12,273 nt of DNA from Alphaproteobacteria bacterium (GCA_003246795.1 QKCS01000294.1:1-12273), one strand, 5' to 3'; numbered from the stretch's first letter, positions 1-5,922 are shown. The notes: generated from the sequence alone by a model not told the origin. Numbers and translations are program-made.

Positions 1-751
1 CGCCGCGATCAAGGCCGTCGGCGCCACCTTCGGCGCCTTCAAGCCCCGCGCGCAAAGCCTGCCGGAAGCCGCCGGCGCCCGCGAGGTGCGCTTCCCCGCC
101 GCCGGCCGCGCGCTGAAGTTCACCCACGAAGGCCTTGCCGACCAAGCTGCGGCCTACGCCGCCTGGCCCGCGCCCGACTTCTACTCGAACATGCGCCGCG
201 CCCGCACGATCGCCCTGTTGCGCGAGATGATCAAAGTCCGCCTCGTCGACGAATTCCGCGAGGCGCAAGGCGCGACTTATTCGCCCTCTGCCGGCAGTTG
301 GACGTCGAGCGCGCTCGCCGACTTCGGCTATATCTACGCCAGCGCCGAAACGCGCCCCGGTCTCGTCGACGGCTTCTACAAGACGCTGGACGGCATCGTG
401 AAGGAACTGAAAGCCGGCACGTTCGACGACGACGTCATCAAGCGCGCCCGCACGCCCGTGGTGAAGTCGATCGAAACCGACCGCCGCACGAATTCCTTCT
501 GGATCCGCGTCACCGAAGACCTGCAGCGCGAACCCCGCGGCCTCGACGCGATCCGCACGCAGCTCGCCGACGTCGAAAGCATCACCAAGGCCGAACTCGT
601 CGCCGCCGCCAACACCTACCTCGACGACAAACGCCGCATCGACATCCGCGTGTTGCCGGAGAAACAGCAAGCCGTGGCGCCGGCGCCCGAGAAACACTCC
701 GCGGCGGAGCCAAAAGGGCGGTCGAAGCAAGTCATGGCGCTGCAGCACTAG
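1..751 (+). CDS. M16 family zinc metallopeptidase, C-terminal part (5' end outside window)
   Basis: The reading frame is open from base 2 with no start, so only the last 249 residues are present and the N-terminal half is outside the window. The visible part matches the C-terminal M16 (insulinase/PqqL-like) domain. An arm reading AVGATFGAF is followed by a helix with RRARTIALLREMIKVRLVDEFRE and then GATYSPSAG, the usual 'LREELGATYSP' region of this family. The HxxEH zinc motif normally lies in the N-terminal half, so catalytic competence cannot be judged here. The tail after about residue 220 is rich in Ala, Pro and Lys and looks unstructured. Family members are usually periplasmic or membrane-associated zinc proteases; that location is inferred. 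The gene ends in TAG, within one of the few CTAG tetramers of the window. A 317-bp gap follows, so it is probably not in the same transcript as the next gene. Confidence 0.85.
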   Translation, partial: AAIKAVGATFGAFKPRAQSLPEAAGAREVRFPAAGRALKFTHEGLADQAAAYAAWPAPDFYSNMRRARTIALLREMIKVRLVDEFREAQGATYSPSAGSWTSSALADFGYIYASAETRPGLVDGFYKTLDGIVKELKAGTFDDDVIKRARTPVVKSIETDRRTNSFWIRVTEDLQREPRGLDAIRTQLADVESITKAELVAAANTYLDDKRRIDIRVLPEKQQAVAPAPEKHSAAEPKGRSKQVMALQH

Positions 752-854
752 CACGGACTACCCATTCGATCGCTTCATCCACCTCGGCGGCTGAGGCTCC
801 GCGCGCGGACAAACCGCATTGGAATACAGTGCGAGATTCGCTATTTGTTCCGCT

Positions 855-944
855 TTGCGGTCAAGGGACTCCCGTGTCATGCGAAGTGCAACAACGTTGC
901 GGATATGTTGCGGCAAGAACGGCGGAACTCGGCCAATGTTGCGG
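855..944 (+). repeat. Four direct TTGCGG repeats at near-integral helical spacing
   Basis: TTGCGG begins at 855, 897, 908 and 939. The spacings are 42, 11 and 31 bp, each close to a whole number of 10.5-bp helical turns. The last three copies are extended to GTTGCGG, and two of them to ATGTTGCGG (905-913 and 936-944). This would suit a regulator binding one face of the DNA, but no known operator is recognised and chance is possible in GC-rich sequence. Confidence 0.4.
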
Positions 945-1044
945 TGTGGCGGATTGGGGTGGGGGTGCCGTTCGCATTCTCAAACGGACGTGCCGGTCCG
1001 CCGCTTTACGAACGTCACCCGCGCACGCCATAGTCCCGCGCGCT

Positions 1045-1058
1045 GAATCACGGGATTC
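1045..1058. promoter_or_regulatory. Inverted pair of GANTC (CcrM-type) sites before NDUFA12
   Basis: GAATC (1045-1049) and GATTC (1054-1058) form a 5-bp inverted repeat around ACGG, ending 10 bp before the NDUFA12 ATG. Both are GANTC, the target of the alphaproteobacterial methyltransferase CcrM, whose methylation state affects GcrA-dependent promoters in Caulobacter. Whether the sites are regulatory here is inference. Alternatively the element is simply a small hairpin in the leader. Confidence 0.3.
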
Positions 1059-1068
1059 CCGCTTTTCG

Positions 1069-1452
1069 ATGATCAAGTTGTTGAATTGGATGCTGACGTG
1101 GTGGAACGGAACCACCCTGGGCACATGGGTCTATACGAGGCGCAACGGCGTCTTCGTGGGCGAGGACGTTCTGGGCAACGCCTACTACCAAACCCGTGAC
1201 GGCGTGCGCCGCTGGGTGCTCTACAAGAACGTGGCGGAAGCCTCGCTCGTGCCCGCCGAATGGCACGGCTGGCTGCACCACACGGTGGACGAACCGCCGA
1301 CGGTCGCGCCGCCGAAGATCAAACCGTGGGAAAAGGAGCATCTGCCGAATCTGACCGGCACGCCGCTCGCCTATCATCCGCCGGGAAGCCTCATGGGCTC
1401 GGGGCAGCGCGCGCACGCGACCGGCGACTACGAAGCCTGGCAGCCGGAGTAG
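1069..1452 (+). CDS. NADH:ubiquinone oxidoreductase subunit NDUFA12 (B17.2-like)
   Basis: A 127-residue protein of the NDUFA12/B17.2 family, a small supernumerary subunit of respiratory complex I found in alphaproteobacteria and mitochondria. The whole family pattern is visible: WWNGTTLGTWVYTRRNG with GEDVLGNAYYQ near the N-terminus, then RRWVLYKN, VPAEWHGWLHHTVDEPP in the middle, and PNLTGTPLAYHPPGS with GDYEAWQPE at the C-terminus. The frame is open much further upstream, to base 298, but that part is antisense-like shadow over the M16 gene; the ATG at 1069 is where family similarity begins. The subunit binds the matrix/cytoplasmic arm and helps assembly or stability of complex I. The gene lies 9 bp upstream of mlaD. 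NDUFA12 beside MlaD and DUF2155 genes is an arrangement I associate with alphaproteobacteria, so co-transcription is likely. The other nuo genes are not in this window. Confidence 0.95.
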   Translation: MIKLLNWMLTWWNGTTLGTWVYTRRNGVFVGEDVLGNAYYQTRDGVRRWVLYKNVAEASLVPAEWHGWLHHTVDEPPTVAPPKIKPWEKEHLPNLTGTPLAYHPPGSLMGSGQRAHATGDYEAWQPE

Positions 1453-1461
1453 GGGAGACGC

Positions 1462-1977
1462 ATGCAAAACGGATTTGTCGAAACGCTGATCGGGGCCGCC
1501 GTCGTCGTCGTCGCGGCCGTGTTCTTCTACTACGGCTGGAACACGACGGGCTCGGGCGCGGTCGCGGGCTATGAACTGGTCGCGAAGTTCGACCGCGTCG
1601 ACGGCATCTCGGTCGGCACCGACGTGCGCATGTCGGGGATCAAAATCGGCACGGTGACGAGCCAAGAGCTCGATCAAGAGACCTATCGCGCCCTTGTCCG
1701 CATGAACATCAAGAACGACGTCCTGTTGCCGGAGGACTCGTCCATCAAGGTGGCGAGCGAGGGCCTGTTGGGCGGCGCCTATTTGGCGGTCTCGCCCGGC
1801 GGCAGCGACACGATGCTGGTCGCCGGGGCCGAGTTCGAGACGACGCAGGGTTCGATCGATTTTGTCGGCCTCTTGGGGCAGGCGATCTTCTCGGCCGGCG
1901 GCGACGACAAGAAGGAAACGGCGCCCGCGCCGATGCCGGAACCGGCCCCGGCCGCGCCCGCGGGCGTGACGCCGTAG
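1462..1977 (+). CDS. mlaD: MlaD-like MCE-domain lipid transport protein
   Basis: A 171-residue inner-membrane-anchored periplasmic protein. A single N-terminal membrane segment (about residues 8-26, AAVVVVAAVFFYYGW) is followed by the MCE domain (about 36-115), with VDGISVGTDVRMSGIKIGTV and the later SEGLLGGAYLAVSPGG signature. The tail from about residue 146 is Asp/Lys then Pro/Ala rich and probably disordered. In the Mla system MlaD hexamers sit on the MlaFE ABC transporter and carry phospholipids between MlaC and the inner membrane, maintaining outer-membrane lipid asymmetry. The start is well supported by GGGGAG upstream of the ATG. The gene is 9 bp after NDUFA12 and 58 bp before the DUF2155 gene. 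No mlaE, mlaF or mlaC lies nearby, so the partners must be encoded elsewhere. Confidence 0.92.
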   Translation: MQNGFVETLIGAAVVVVAAVFFYYGWNTTGSGAVAGYELVAKFDRVDGISVGTDVRMSGIKIGTVTSQELDQETYRALVRMNIKNDVLLPEDSSIKVASEGLLGGAYLAVSPGGSDTMLVAGAEFETTQGSIDFVGLLGQAIFSAGGDDKKETAPAPMPEPAPAAPAGVTP

Positions 1978-1987
1978 TGCCCTGTTG

Positions 1988-2006
1988 GCGCGCCCAAGCG
2001 GCGCGC
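1988..2006 (+). other. Intercistronic GC-only hairpin between mlaD and the DUF2155 gene
   Basis: GCGCGCC (1988-1994) pairs perfectly with GGCGCGC (2000-2006) around a five-base loop (CAAGC), 11 bases after the mlaD stop. No T-tract follows, so it does not look like an intrinsic terminator. It could stabilise the upstream mRNA or attenuate readthrough into the next gene. Confidence 0.5.
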
Positions 2007-2008
2007 GC

Positions 2009-2031
2009 GTGAGAGAGTGAGAGAGTGAGAG
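2009..2031 (+). repeat. 8-bp tandem repeat (GTGAGAGA, about 2.9 copies) in the ribosome-binding region
   Basis: GTGAGAGA is present at 2009-2016 and 2017-2024, followed by GTGAGAG at 2025-2031, ending four bases before the ATG at 2036. It supplies several overlapping purine-rich GAGAG segments that could act as Shine-Dalgarno sequence. The repeat is short but perfect, so slippage could change the copy number and the translation rate. Confidence 0.6.
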
Positions 2032-2035
2032 TGCG

Positions 2036-2638
2036 ATGACAAACCGGCTTGCGCTCGTTGTTTCGTCCGTTGCGGTGGCGTTCACCGCGGCCTACGCGGG
2101 GCTCGTTGCGGCCCAACCGACGGAGGAAGCGCCCGTCGAGGCGCCGATGCCGCCCGTCGAGACGCCCTATCCGTCGGACCCCGACATGGCGCCGCCGATC
2201 GAATCGGTGCCCATTCCGCCGAACGAGTCGTTCCCCGAGGAACCGGTGACCCCGCCGCCGCCCGAAGTGGTCGTGCCGGCCCCGCCGTCGAGCGCCCCGC
2301 CGCAGGCCGTGGGCGTCATCCTGGGCGGCCTCGACAAGGTCGCCGCGCGCACCGCGAAGTTCGAGGTCAATCTGAAGCAGAAGGTCTTCTACAACACGCT
2401 GATCGTCACCGCGCTCGCCTGCAAGACGCGGCCGCCGGAAGAACCGCCGGAGTCCGCCGCCTTCCTAGAGATTCAGGAGCGCAAGCCCGACGGCACCGTG
2501 CAGAAGATCTTTTCCGGCTGGATGTTCGCCTCGAGCCCGGCGCTGAACGCGCTCGAACACCCCGTCTACGACGTGTGGGTGATCAGCTGCAAAACCGTGC
2601 CGGCCAAGACCGCCTCGCCGGCGCCGCCCAACTCGTAG
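2036..2638 (+). CDS. Secreted DUF2155 domain-containing protein
   Basis: A 200-residue protein of unknown function. Residues 1-27 form a signal peptide (ending near LVAAQ). Residues 28-90 are a Pro/Glu-rich linker, probably disordered. Residues about 96-186 are the DUF2155 domain, with GGLDKVAARTAKFEV, LIVTALACKTRPP, FLEIQE, FSGWMFASSPALNALEHPVYDVWVI and a closing Cys. The two cysteines (129 and 185) could form a periplasmic disulfide; this is inference. DUF2155 proteins are typically alphaproteobacterial and are often encoded beside mlaD/NDUFA12 and aat, as here. The biochemical role is not established, though the neighbourhood suggests an envelope function. The last 73 bp, encoding the conserved HPVYDVW end of the domain and its tail, overlap the 3' end of aat on the other strand. 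Confidence 0.88.
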   Translation: MTNRLALVVSSVAVAFTAAYAGLVAAQPTEEAPVEAPMPPVETPYPSDPDMAPPIESVPIPPNESFPEEPVTPPPPEVVVPAPPSSAPPQAVGVILGGLDKVAARTAKFEVNLKQKVFYNTLIVTALACKTRPPEEPPESAAFLEIQERKPDGTVQKIFSGWMFASSPALNALEHPVYDVWVISCKTVPAKTASPAPPNS

Positions 2639-3249
2639 AAGTCGGCCTCCGCGTCCACCGCCGCGCGCAACAGCGTCTGATACCGCGCCCGCGTCATCTC
2701 GACGGCCCCGAACTGCTTGAGGTGATCCGTCACGAACTGCGTGTCGAGAAGCTTGTACCCGCCCGTCTTCAGCCGCGCCACGAGATGCGCCAACGCCACC
2801 TTGCTCGCATCCGTCGCCCGCGCGAACATGCTCTCCCCGAAGAACGCGGCGCCCAGAGAAACGCCGTACAGCCCGCCGACGAGTTTGTCCTCCTCCCAAA
2901 CCTCGACGCTGTGTGCATAGCCGAGTTCGTGTAGATGGCCATACGACCGCTCGATCAGCCCGTTGATCCACGTCTTCCCGTTCTGCCGCGGGTCCTCCGC
3001 GCAGGCCGCGATGACGTCCGCGAACGCAGTGTCGACGGTCAGCCGCCAGGGGCTCGCCCGCAGTTTGCGTGCCAGACGGCGCGACAAGTGAAAGGTCTTC
3101 AGCGGAATGACCGCGCGCGGGTCCGGATTGAGCCAGAAGACGTCGTCGTCTTCGCGCGCCTCGGCCATCGGGAAATAGCCCTGCGCGTAGGCGCCGAGCA
3201 GAACCTCCGGCGTCAACAATGCGGGCGCGGATCGCCTCATGCGTGCCAT
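2566..3249 (-). CDS. aat: Leucyl/phenylalanyl-tRNA--protein transferase
   Basis: A cytoplasmic enzyme that transfers Leu or Phe from aminoacyl-tRNA to proteins with N-terminal Arg or Lys, marking them for ClpS/ClpAP degradation (the N-degron pathway). The 227-residue product has the family's motifs in order: LLGAYAQGYFPMAE (18-30), FWLNPDPRAVIPL (38-50), TWINGLIERSY, GYAHSVEVWE, GGLYGVSLGAAFFGESMF (125-142) and LLDTQFVTDHLKQFGA (167-182). Glu139 and Gln171 match the catalytic Glu and Gln of the E. coli enzyme. The frame stays open far upstream through accC, but similarity begins here. ATG at 3249 was chosen over ATG at 3240 because GAGG lies six bases before it. It is 14 bp downstream of accC, the last gene of aroQ-accB-accC-aat. 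The C-terminus, ending LQLITHTS as usual for the family, overlaps the DUF2155 gene by 73 bp. Confidence 0.94.
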   Translation of the reverse strand: MARMRRSAPALLTPEVLLGAYAQGYFPMAEAREDDDVFWLNPDPRAVIPLKTFHLSRRLARKLRASPWRLTVDTAFADVIAACAEDPRQNGKTWINGLIERSYGHLHELGYAHSVEVWEEDKLVGGLYGVSLGAAFFGESMFARATDASKVALAHLVARLKTGGYKLLDTQFVTDHLKQFGAVEMTRARYQTLLRAAVDAEADFYELGGAGEAVLAGTVLQLITHTS

Positions 3250-3263
3250 CGAAGGCCTCGTCT

Positions 3264-4610
3264 TTAGGCCGTTCGTTTCTTCAGATAGTTCTCGAGCCAG
3301 TGGATCGAGTAGTCGCCGTCGATGATGTTGGGCTCGGTCACGAGCGATTGGAACAGCGGAATCGTCGTTTCCACGCCGTCGATCACGAACTCGGCCAAGC
3401 TGCGGCGGAGCCGCATCAGACATTCCGTCCGGTTGCGCCCGTGCACGATCAGCTTGGCGATCAAACTGTCGTAGTGCGGCGGTATCCGATAGCCGGAATA
3501 GACTGCCGAATCGACGCGCACGCCCAACCCGCCGGGCACGTGAAAGTCGCGCACGAGCCCCGGCGACGGCCGGAAGGTCTCGGCGTTCTCGGCGTTCACC
3601 CGGCATTCGATCGCGTGCCCCGAGAAGGTGACGTCGCTCTGCTCGAACCCGATCGCCCCGCCGTGCGCCACGCGCAGCTGTTCGCGCACGAGATCGAGTC
3701 CCGTGATCATCTCCGTCACCGGATGCTCGACCTGCAGGCGCGTGTTCATCTCGATGAAGTAGAACTCGCCGTTCTCGTACAGGAACTCGATCGTGCCGAC
3801 GCCCAGATAGCCAAGTTCCGTCAACGCGTCGGTGACCACGCGCCCGATCTTGTCGCGCGCCTCTGCGTTCAAGGCCGGCGAACCGGCCTCTTCCCAGACC
3901 TTCTGATGGCGCCGCTGCAGCGAGCAATCGCGTTCGCCCAGATGCACGACCTTGCCGTGGCTGTCGGCGAGCACTTGAATTTCGATATGACGCGGCAGCT
4001 CCAGATATTTCTCGAGGTAAACGGCGTCGTCGCCGAAGGCGGCCTTGGCCTCGCTGCGCGCCGTCGACAGCGCGATCGAAAGCTCGTCTTCGCTGCGCGC
4101 GACCTTCATGCCGCGCCCGCCGCCGCCCGCCGCCGCCTTGACCAGCACGGGATAGCCGATCTTGCGCGCGACGGCCTTCGCTTCCTCGTCGGTGGAGATG
4201 CCGCCGTCGGAGCCGGGCACGACCGGAATTCCAAGGCGCTTCACCGCCTTCTTCGCCTCGATCTTGTCGCCCATCAGCCGGATGTGATCGGGCTTGGGAC
4301 CGATGAAGGTAAGGCCGTGCTCCTCGATGATCTCGGCGAAGCGCGCATTCTCCGACAGGAATCCGTAACCCGGATGCACCGCCTGGGCGCCCGTGATCTC
4401 GCACGCCGTGATGATCGCGGGAATGTTGAGATAGCTGTCGCGCGCGGGCGGCGGGCCGACGCAAACGCTCTCGTCGGCCATCCGCACATGCATGGCGTTC
4501 GCGTCCGCGGTCGAATGGATCGCGACCGTCTTGATGCCCATCTCGTGACACGCACGATTGATGCGCATGGCGATTTCGCCGCGATTGGCGATGAGAACCT
4601 TGTCGAACAT
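3264..4610 (-). CDS. accC: Acetyl-CoA carboxylase, biotin carboxylase subunit
   Basis: Cytosolic enzyme that carboxylates biotin on AccB using ATP and bicarbonate, the first half-reaction of acetyl-CoA carboxylase and the entry step of fatty acid synthesis. At 448 residues it is full length (449 in E. coli). It has the biotin carboxylase N-domain (MFDKVLIANRGEIAMRI...), the ATP-grasp domain with the Gly-rich loop GGGGRGM (162-168), and the C-domain. Active-site residues are in place: Lys116, Lys158, His208, Glu275, Glu287, Asn289, Arg291 in MNTRLQVEHPVTE, and Arg337 in ECRVNAE. The ATG at 4610 starts at the conserved N-terminus; the ribosome-binding site is weak, and the gene lies 15 bp after the accB stop, so translation may depend on accB. 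The carboxyltransferase genes accA and accD are not in the window. Confidence 0.97.
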   Translation of the reverse strand: MFDKVLIANRGEIAMRINRACHEMGIKTVAIHSTADANAMHVRMADESVCVGPPPARDSYLNIPAIITACEITGAQAVHPGYGFLSENARFAEIIEEHGLTFIGPKPDHIRLMGDKIEAKKAVKRLGIPVVPGSDGGISTDEEAKAVARKIGYPVLVKAAAGGGGRGMKVARSEDELSIALSTARSEAKAAFGDDAVYLEKYLELPRHIEIQVLADSHGKVVHLGERDCSLQRRHQKVWEEAGSPALNAEARDKIGRVVTDALTELGYLGVGTIEFLYENGEFYFIEMNTRLQVEHPVTEMITGLDLVREQLRVAHGGAIGFEQSDVTFSGHAIECRVNAENAETFRPSPGLVRDFHVPGGLGVRVDSAVYSGYRIPPHYDSLIAKLIVHGRNRTECLMRLRRSLAEFVIDGVETTIPLFQSLVTEPNIIDGDYSIHWLENYLKKRTA

Positions 4611-4625
4611 CGAGACGCTACGACG

Positions 4626-5090
4626 TCATTCGATGATCATCAGCGGCTCGCCGAACTCCACCGGCTGCCCGTCGCTGATGATGATCTGGGTCACCCGGCC
4701 CGCGCGTGGCGCCGGAATCTGGTTCATCGTCTTCATCGCCTCGACGATCAGGATCGTCTGGCCCTCGTTCACCATGTCCCCGACCTTGACGAAGGGCGCG
4801 GCGCCGGGCGAGGGCGCGATATAGGCGGTGCCCACCATCGGCGACGTCACGAGGCCCGGATGGGTCGACACGTCCGTCGGCTTCGGCGCCGCTGCAGCCG
4901 TCGCGGCGGAGGACGCAGCGGCGGCAACCGGAACGGCGCCCGCCATCTGAAGCGTACGCGCCACGCGCACGCGCAATCCCGCCTTCTCGATTTCGATCTC
5001 GCTCAAACCGGTTTCTTCGAGAATCGCGGCGAGGTTTCGGATCAACTCTCCTTCCAACGGATCGGCGGTCTTATCGTCTTTCTTGTTCAT
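4626..5090 (-). CDS. accB: Acetyl-CoA carboxylase, biotin carboxyl carrier protein
   Basis: A 154-residue carrier that holds biotin and moves carboxyl groups between AccC and the AccAD carboxyltransferase. The N-terminal segment (1-48, with IRNLAAILEETGLSEIEIE) is typical of AccB. An Ala/Pro-rich flexible linker spans about 49-74, and the biotinyl/lipoyl domain about 78-154. The biotinylation motif is VEAMKTMNQI, with Lys120 as the modified residue, and the usual SPMVGTAY and GDMVNEGQ 'thumb' region precedes it. The ATG directly abuts the aroQ stop (TGAATG, no gap), which strongly suggests translational coupling with aroQ; accC follows 15 bp downstream. Confidence 0.96.
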   Translation of the reverse strand: MNKKDDKTADPLEGELIRNLAAILEETGLSEIEIEKAGLRVRVARTLQMAGAVPVAAAASSAATAAAAPKPTDVSTHPGLVTSPMVGTAYIAPSPGAAPFVKVGDMVNEGQTILIVEAMKTMNQIPAPRAGRVTQIIISDGQPVEFGEPLMIIE

Positions 5091-5561
5091 TCACTGACCC
5101 TTCTTGGCGCCCTGAGCCGGGGCCTTGGAAACGAGCGTCGCGATCGCTTCGATGGCGAGGGCGTAGCCTTGCGCCCCGACGCCGCAGATGACGCCGGTCG
5201 CAACCGGCGACACGTACGACGTATGCCGGAACGGTTCGCGCCGATGCGGATTCGAGATGTGAACCTCGATCACTGGCACGTCCAACGCCTTGAGCGCATC
5301 GTGCATGGCGACCGACGTGTGCGTATAGGCGCCCGCATTCAGGATGACGCCGACCGAGGCCGTGCGGGCCTCTTGCAGCCAGTCGACGAGTTGCCCTTCG
5401 TGATTGCTTTGCCGAAATTCGACGGAAAGCCCGTGCTCCCCGGCGCGCGCCCGCATGGCCGCTTCGATGTCCGGAAGCGTCGTGTGGCCGTAGATCTCGG
5501 GCTCGCGAGAGCCCAAGAGGTTGAGATTCGGCCCGTTAAGGACAAATACTGGCTTGGCCAT
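5091..5561 (-). CDS. aroQ: 3-dehydroquinate dehydratase, type II
   Basis: Catalyses dehydration of 3-dehydroquinate to 3-dehydroshikimate in the shikimate pathway to aromatic amino acids. The 156-residue product has the usual length and all type II active-site residues: Arg19 and Tyr24 in GSREPEIYG (Tyr24 is the catalytic base and lies on the flexible lid), Asn75 in ILNAGAYTHTS, His81, and His101 in EVHISN. FRHTSYVSPVATGVICGVG follows as expected. Type II enzymes form dodecamers in the cytosol. It is the first gene of the leftward unit aroQ-accB-accC-aat, and its stop codon touches the accB start. A Lys/Ala-rich tail (KAPAQGAKKGQ) follows the domain. Upstream lies a plausible promoter, although the ribosome-binding site is weak. 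Confidence 0.97.
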   Translation of the reverse strand: MAKPVFVLNGPNLNLLGSREPEIYGHTTLPDIEAAMRARAGEHGLSVEFRQSNHEGQLVDWLQEARTASVGVILNAGAYTHTSVAMHDALKALDVPVIEVHISNPHRREPFRHTSYVSPVATGVICGVGAQGYALAIEAIATLVSKAPAQGAKKGQ

Positions 5562-5716
5562 ACGCGAAGACGCGGATCCCCGGGGTGAGCGATGCCGTCC
5601 TTATAAACACTCCCCCTTGTGTGCGAAAGCGGCCAGATGGCGGGTGGTTAGCGTTGACGGAACGCGCTATCTCATTGACCAGCCAAACGGAATTGGACAG
5701 CCGGAATCGTTTCTCG
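5562..5716. other. Divergent intergenic region between aroQ and thiS
   Basis: This 155-bp stretch should hold promoters for both aroQ-accBC-aat (leftward, candidate at 5600-5627) and thiSG (rightward). I looked for a TPP riboswitch, which often precedes thi genes, and did not find its conserved sequence. TTGACG at 5654-5659 would be a good -35 for thiS, but nothing resembling a -10 lies at the right distance. A GANTC site (GAATC) lies 10 bp before the thiS start. Confidence 0.4.
5600..5627 (-). promoter_or_regulatory. Candidate promoter for aroQ-accB-accC-aat
   Basis: On the minus strand TTCGCA (5627-5622) is followed after 16 bases by TATAAG (5605-5600). That is four and five matches to the sigma-70 consensus hexamers. 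A start near 5593 would leave a leader of about 30 bases before the aroQ ATG. It is the most A/T-rich patch of the 155-bp divergent region between aroQ and thiS. No TPP riboswitch sequence (CTGAGA or the ACCTGATC arm) was found here on either strand. Confidence 0.4.
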
Positions 5717-5917
5717 ATGCGCATTCAACTCAACGGACAGGAACACGTGCTCCCGGGCCCGATGTCGGTCGCGGGCCTCGTCGAGCGCTTGGGATTCGAC
5801 GCCCGCAAGGTCGCTATCGAGCGCAATCTGGAGATCGTCCCGCGTTCGGCCTACACCGAAACGCAGTTGGGCGAGGGCGACCGGCTTGAGATCGTCAACT
5901 TCGTCGGCGGCGGATAG
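5717..5917 (+). CDS. thiS: Sulfur carrier protein ThiS
   Basis: A 66-residue ubiquitin-fold protein that carries sulfur as a C-terminal thiocarboxylate for synthesis of the thiamine thiazole. The N-terminus MRIQLNGQEH is the typical first strand, LVERLGFDARKVAIERN the helix and conserved turn, and the chain ends in GEGDRLEIVNFVGGG. The C-terminal Gly-Gly needed for adenylation by ThiF is therefore present. An upstream in-frame GTG at 5585 would add 44 residues unlike any ThiS, so the ATG at 5717 is preferred even though its ribosome-binding site is poor. thiG begins 5 bp after the stop, so the two are almost certainly co-transcribed and matched in function. Neither thiO/thiH, thiE nor thiF lies in the window. 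Confidence 0.94.
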   Translation: MRIQLNGQEHVLPGPMSVAGLVERLGFDARKVAIERNLEIVPRSAYTETQLGEGDRLEIVNFVGGG

Positions 5918-5922
5918 AACCA

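Larger units (their letters stand above)
752..1068. other. Intergenic region with phased TTGCGG repeats and paired GANTC sites
   Basis: No convincing gene on either strand: the open frames here are short and resemble no protein I know. The region holds four copies of TTGCGG in the same orientation (starting at 855, 897, 908 and 939; three are GTTGCGG), a small hairpin (985-989 pairing with 996-1000), and two GANTC sites at 1045-1058 just before the NDUFA12 start. It most likely carries the promoter of the NDUFA12-mlaD-DUF2155 unit, but I see no strong -35/-10 pair. No U-tract terminator follows the M16 gene. Confidence 0.5.

Noticed and set aside
985..1000. Hairpin CGGAC-GTGCCG-GTCCG as terminator for the M16 gene
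   Set aside because: The stem is only 5 bp, lies more than 230 bp after the stop, and has no T-tract.
298..1068. Upstream extension of NDUFA12 to an earlier ATG
   Set aside because: The extension is an Arg-rich out-of-frame reading of the M16 gene and then intergenic sequence; the family begins at residue 1 of the ATG at 1069.
3250..4551. Continuation of the aat frame upstream through accC, giving an apparent 661-residue protein
   Set aside because: The upstream part is an Arg-rich alternate frame of accC; Aat similarity begins at the chosen start with a ribosome-binding site.
5574..5585. GGATCCCCGGG, resembling part of a cloning-vector polylinker
   Set aside because: Only about 11 bp match and the flanks are natural aroQ leader sequence; chance is the simplest explanation.
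3219..5588. A 789-codon open frame on the plus strand opposite aat, accC, accB and aroQ
   Set aside because: It lies wholly antisense to four well-recognised genes, has Arg/Asp/His-rich composition typical of a shadow frame in GC-rich DNA, and resembles no protein family.
5562..5716. Possible TPP riboswitch upstream of thiS
   Set aside because: Neither the CTGAGA element nor the ACC-TGATC arm is present on either strand.
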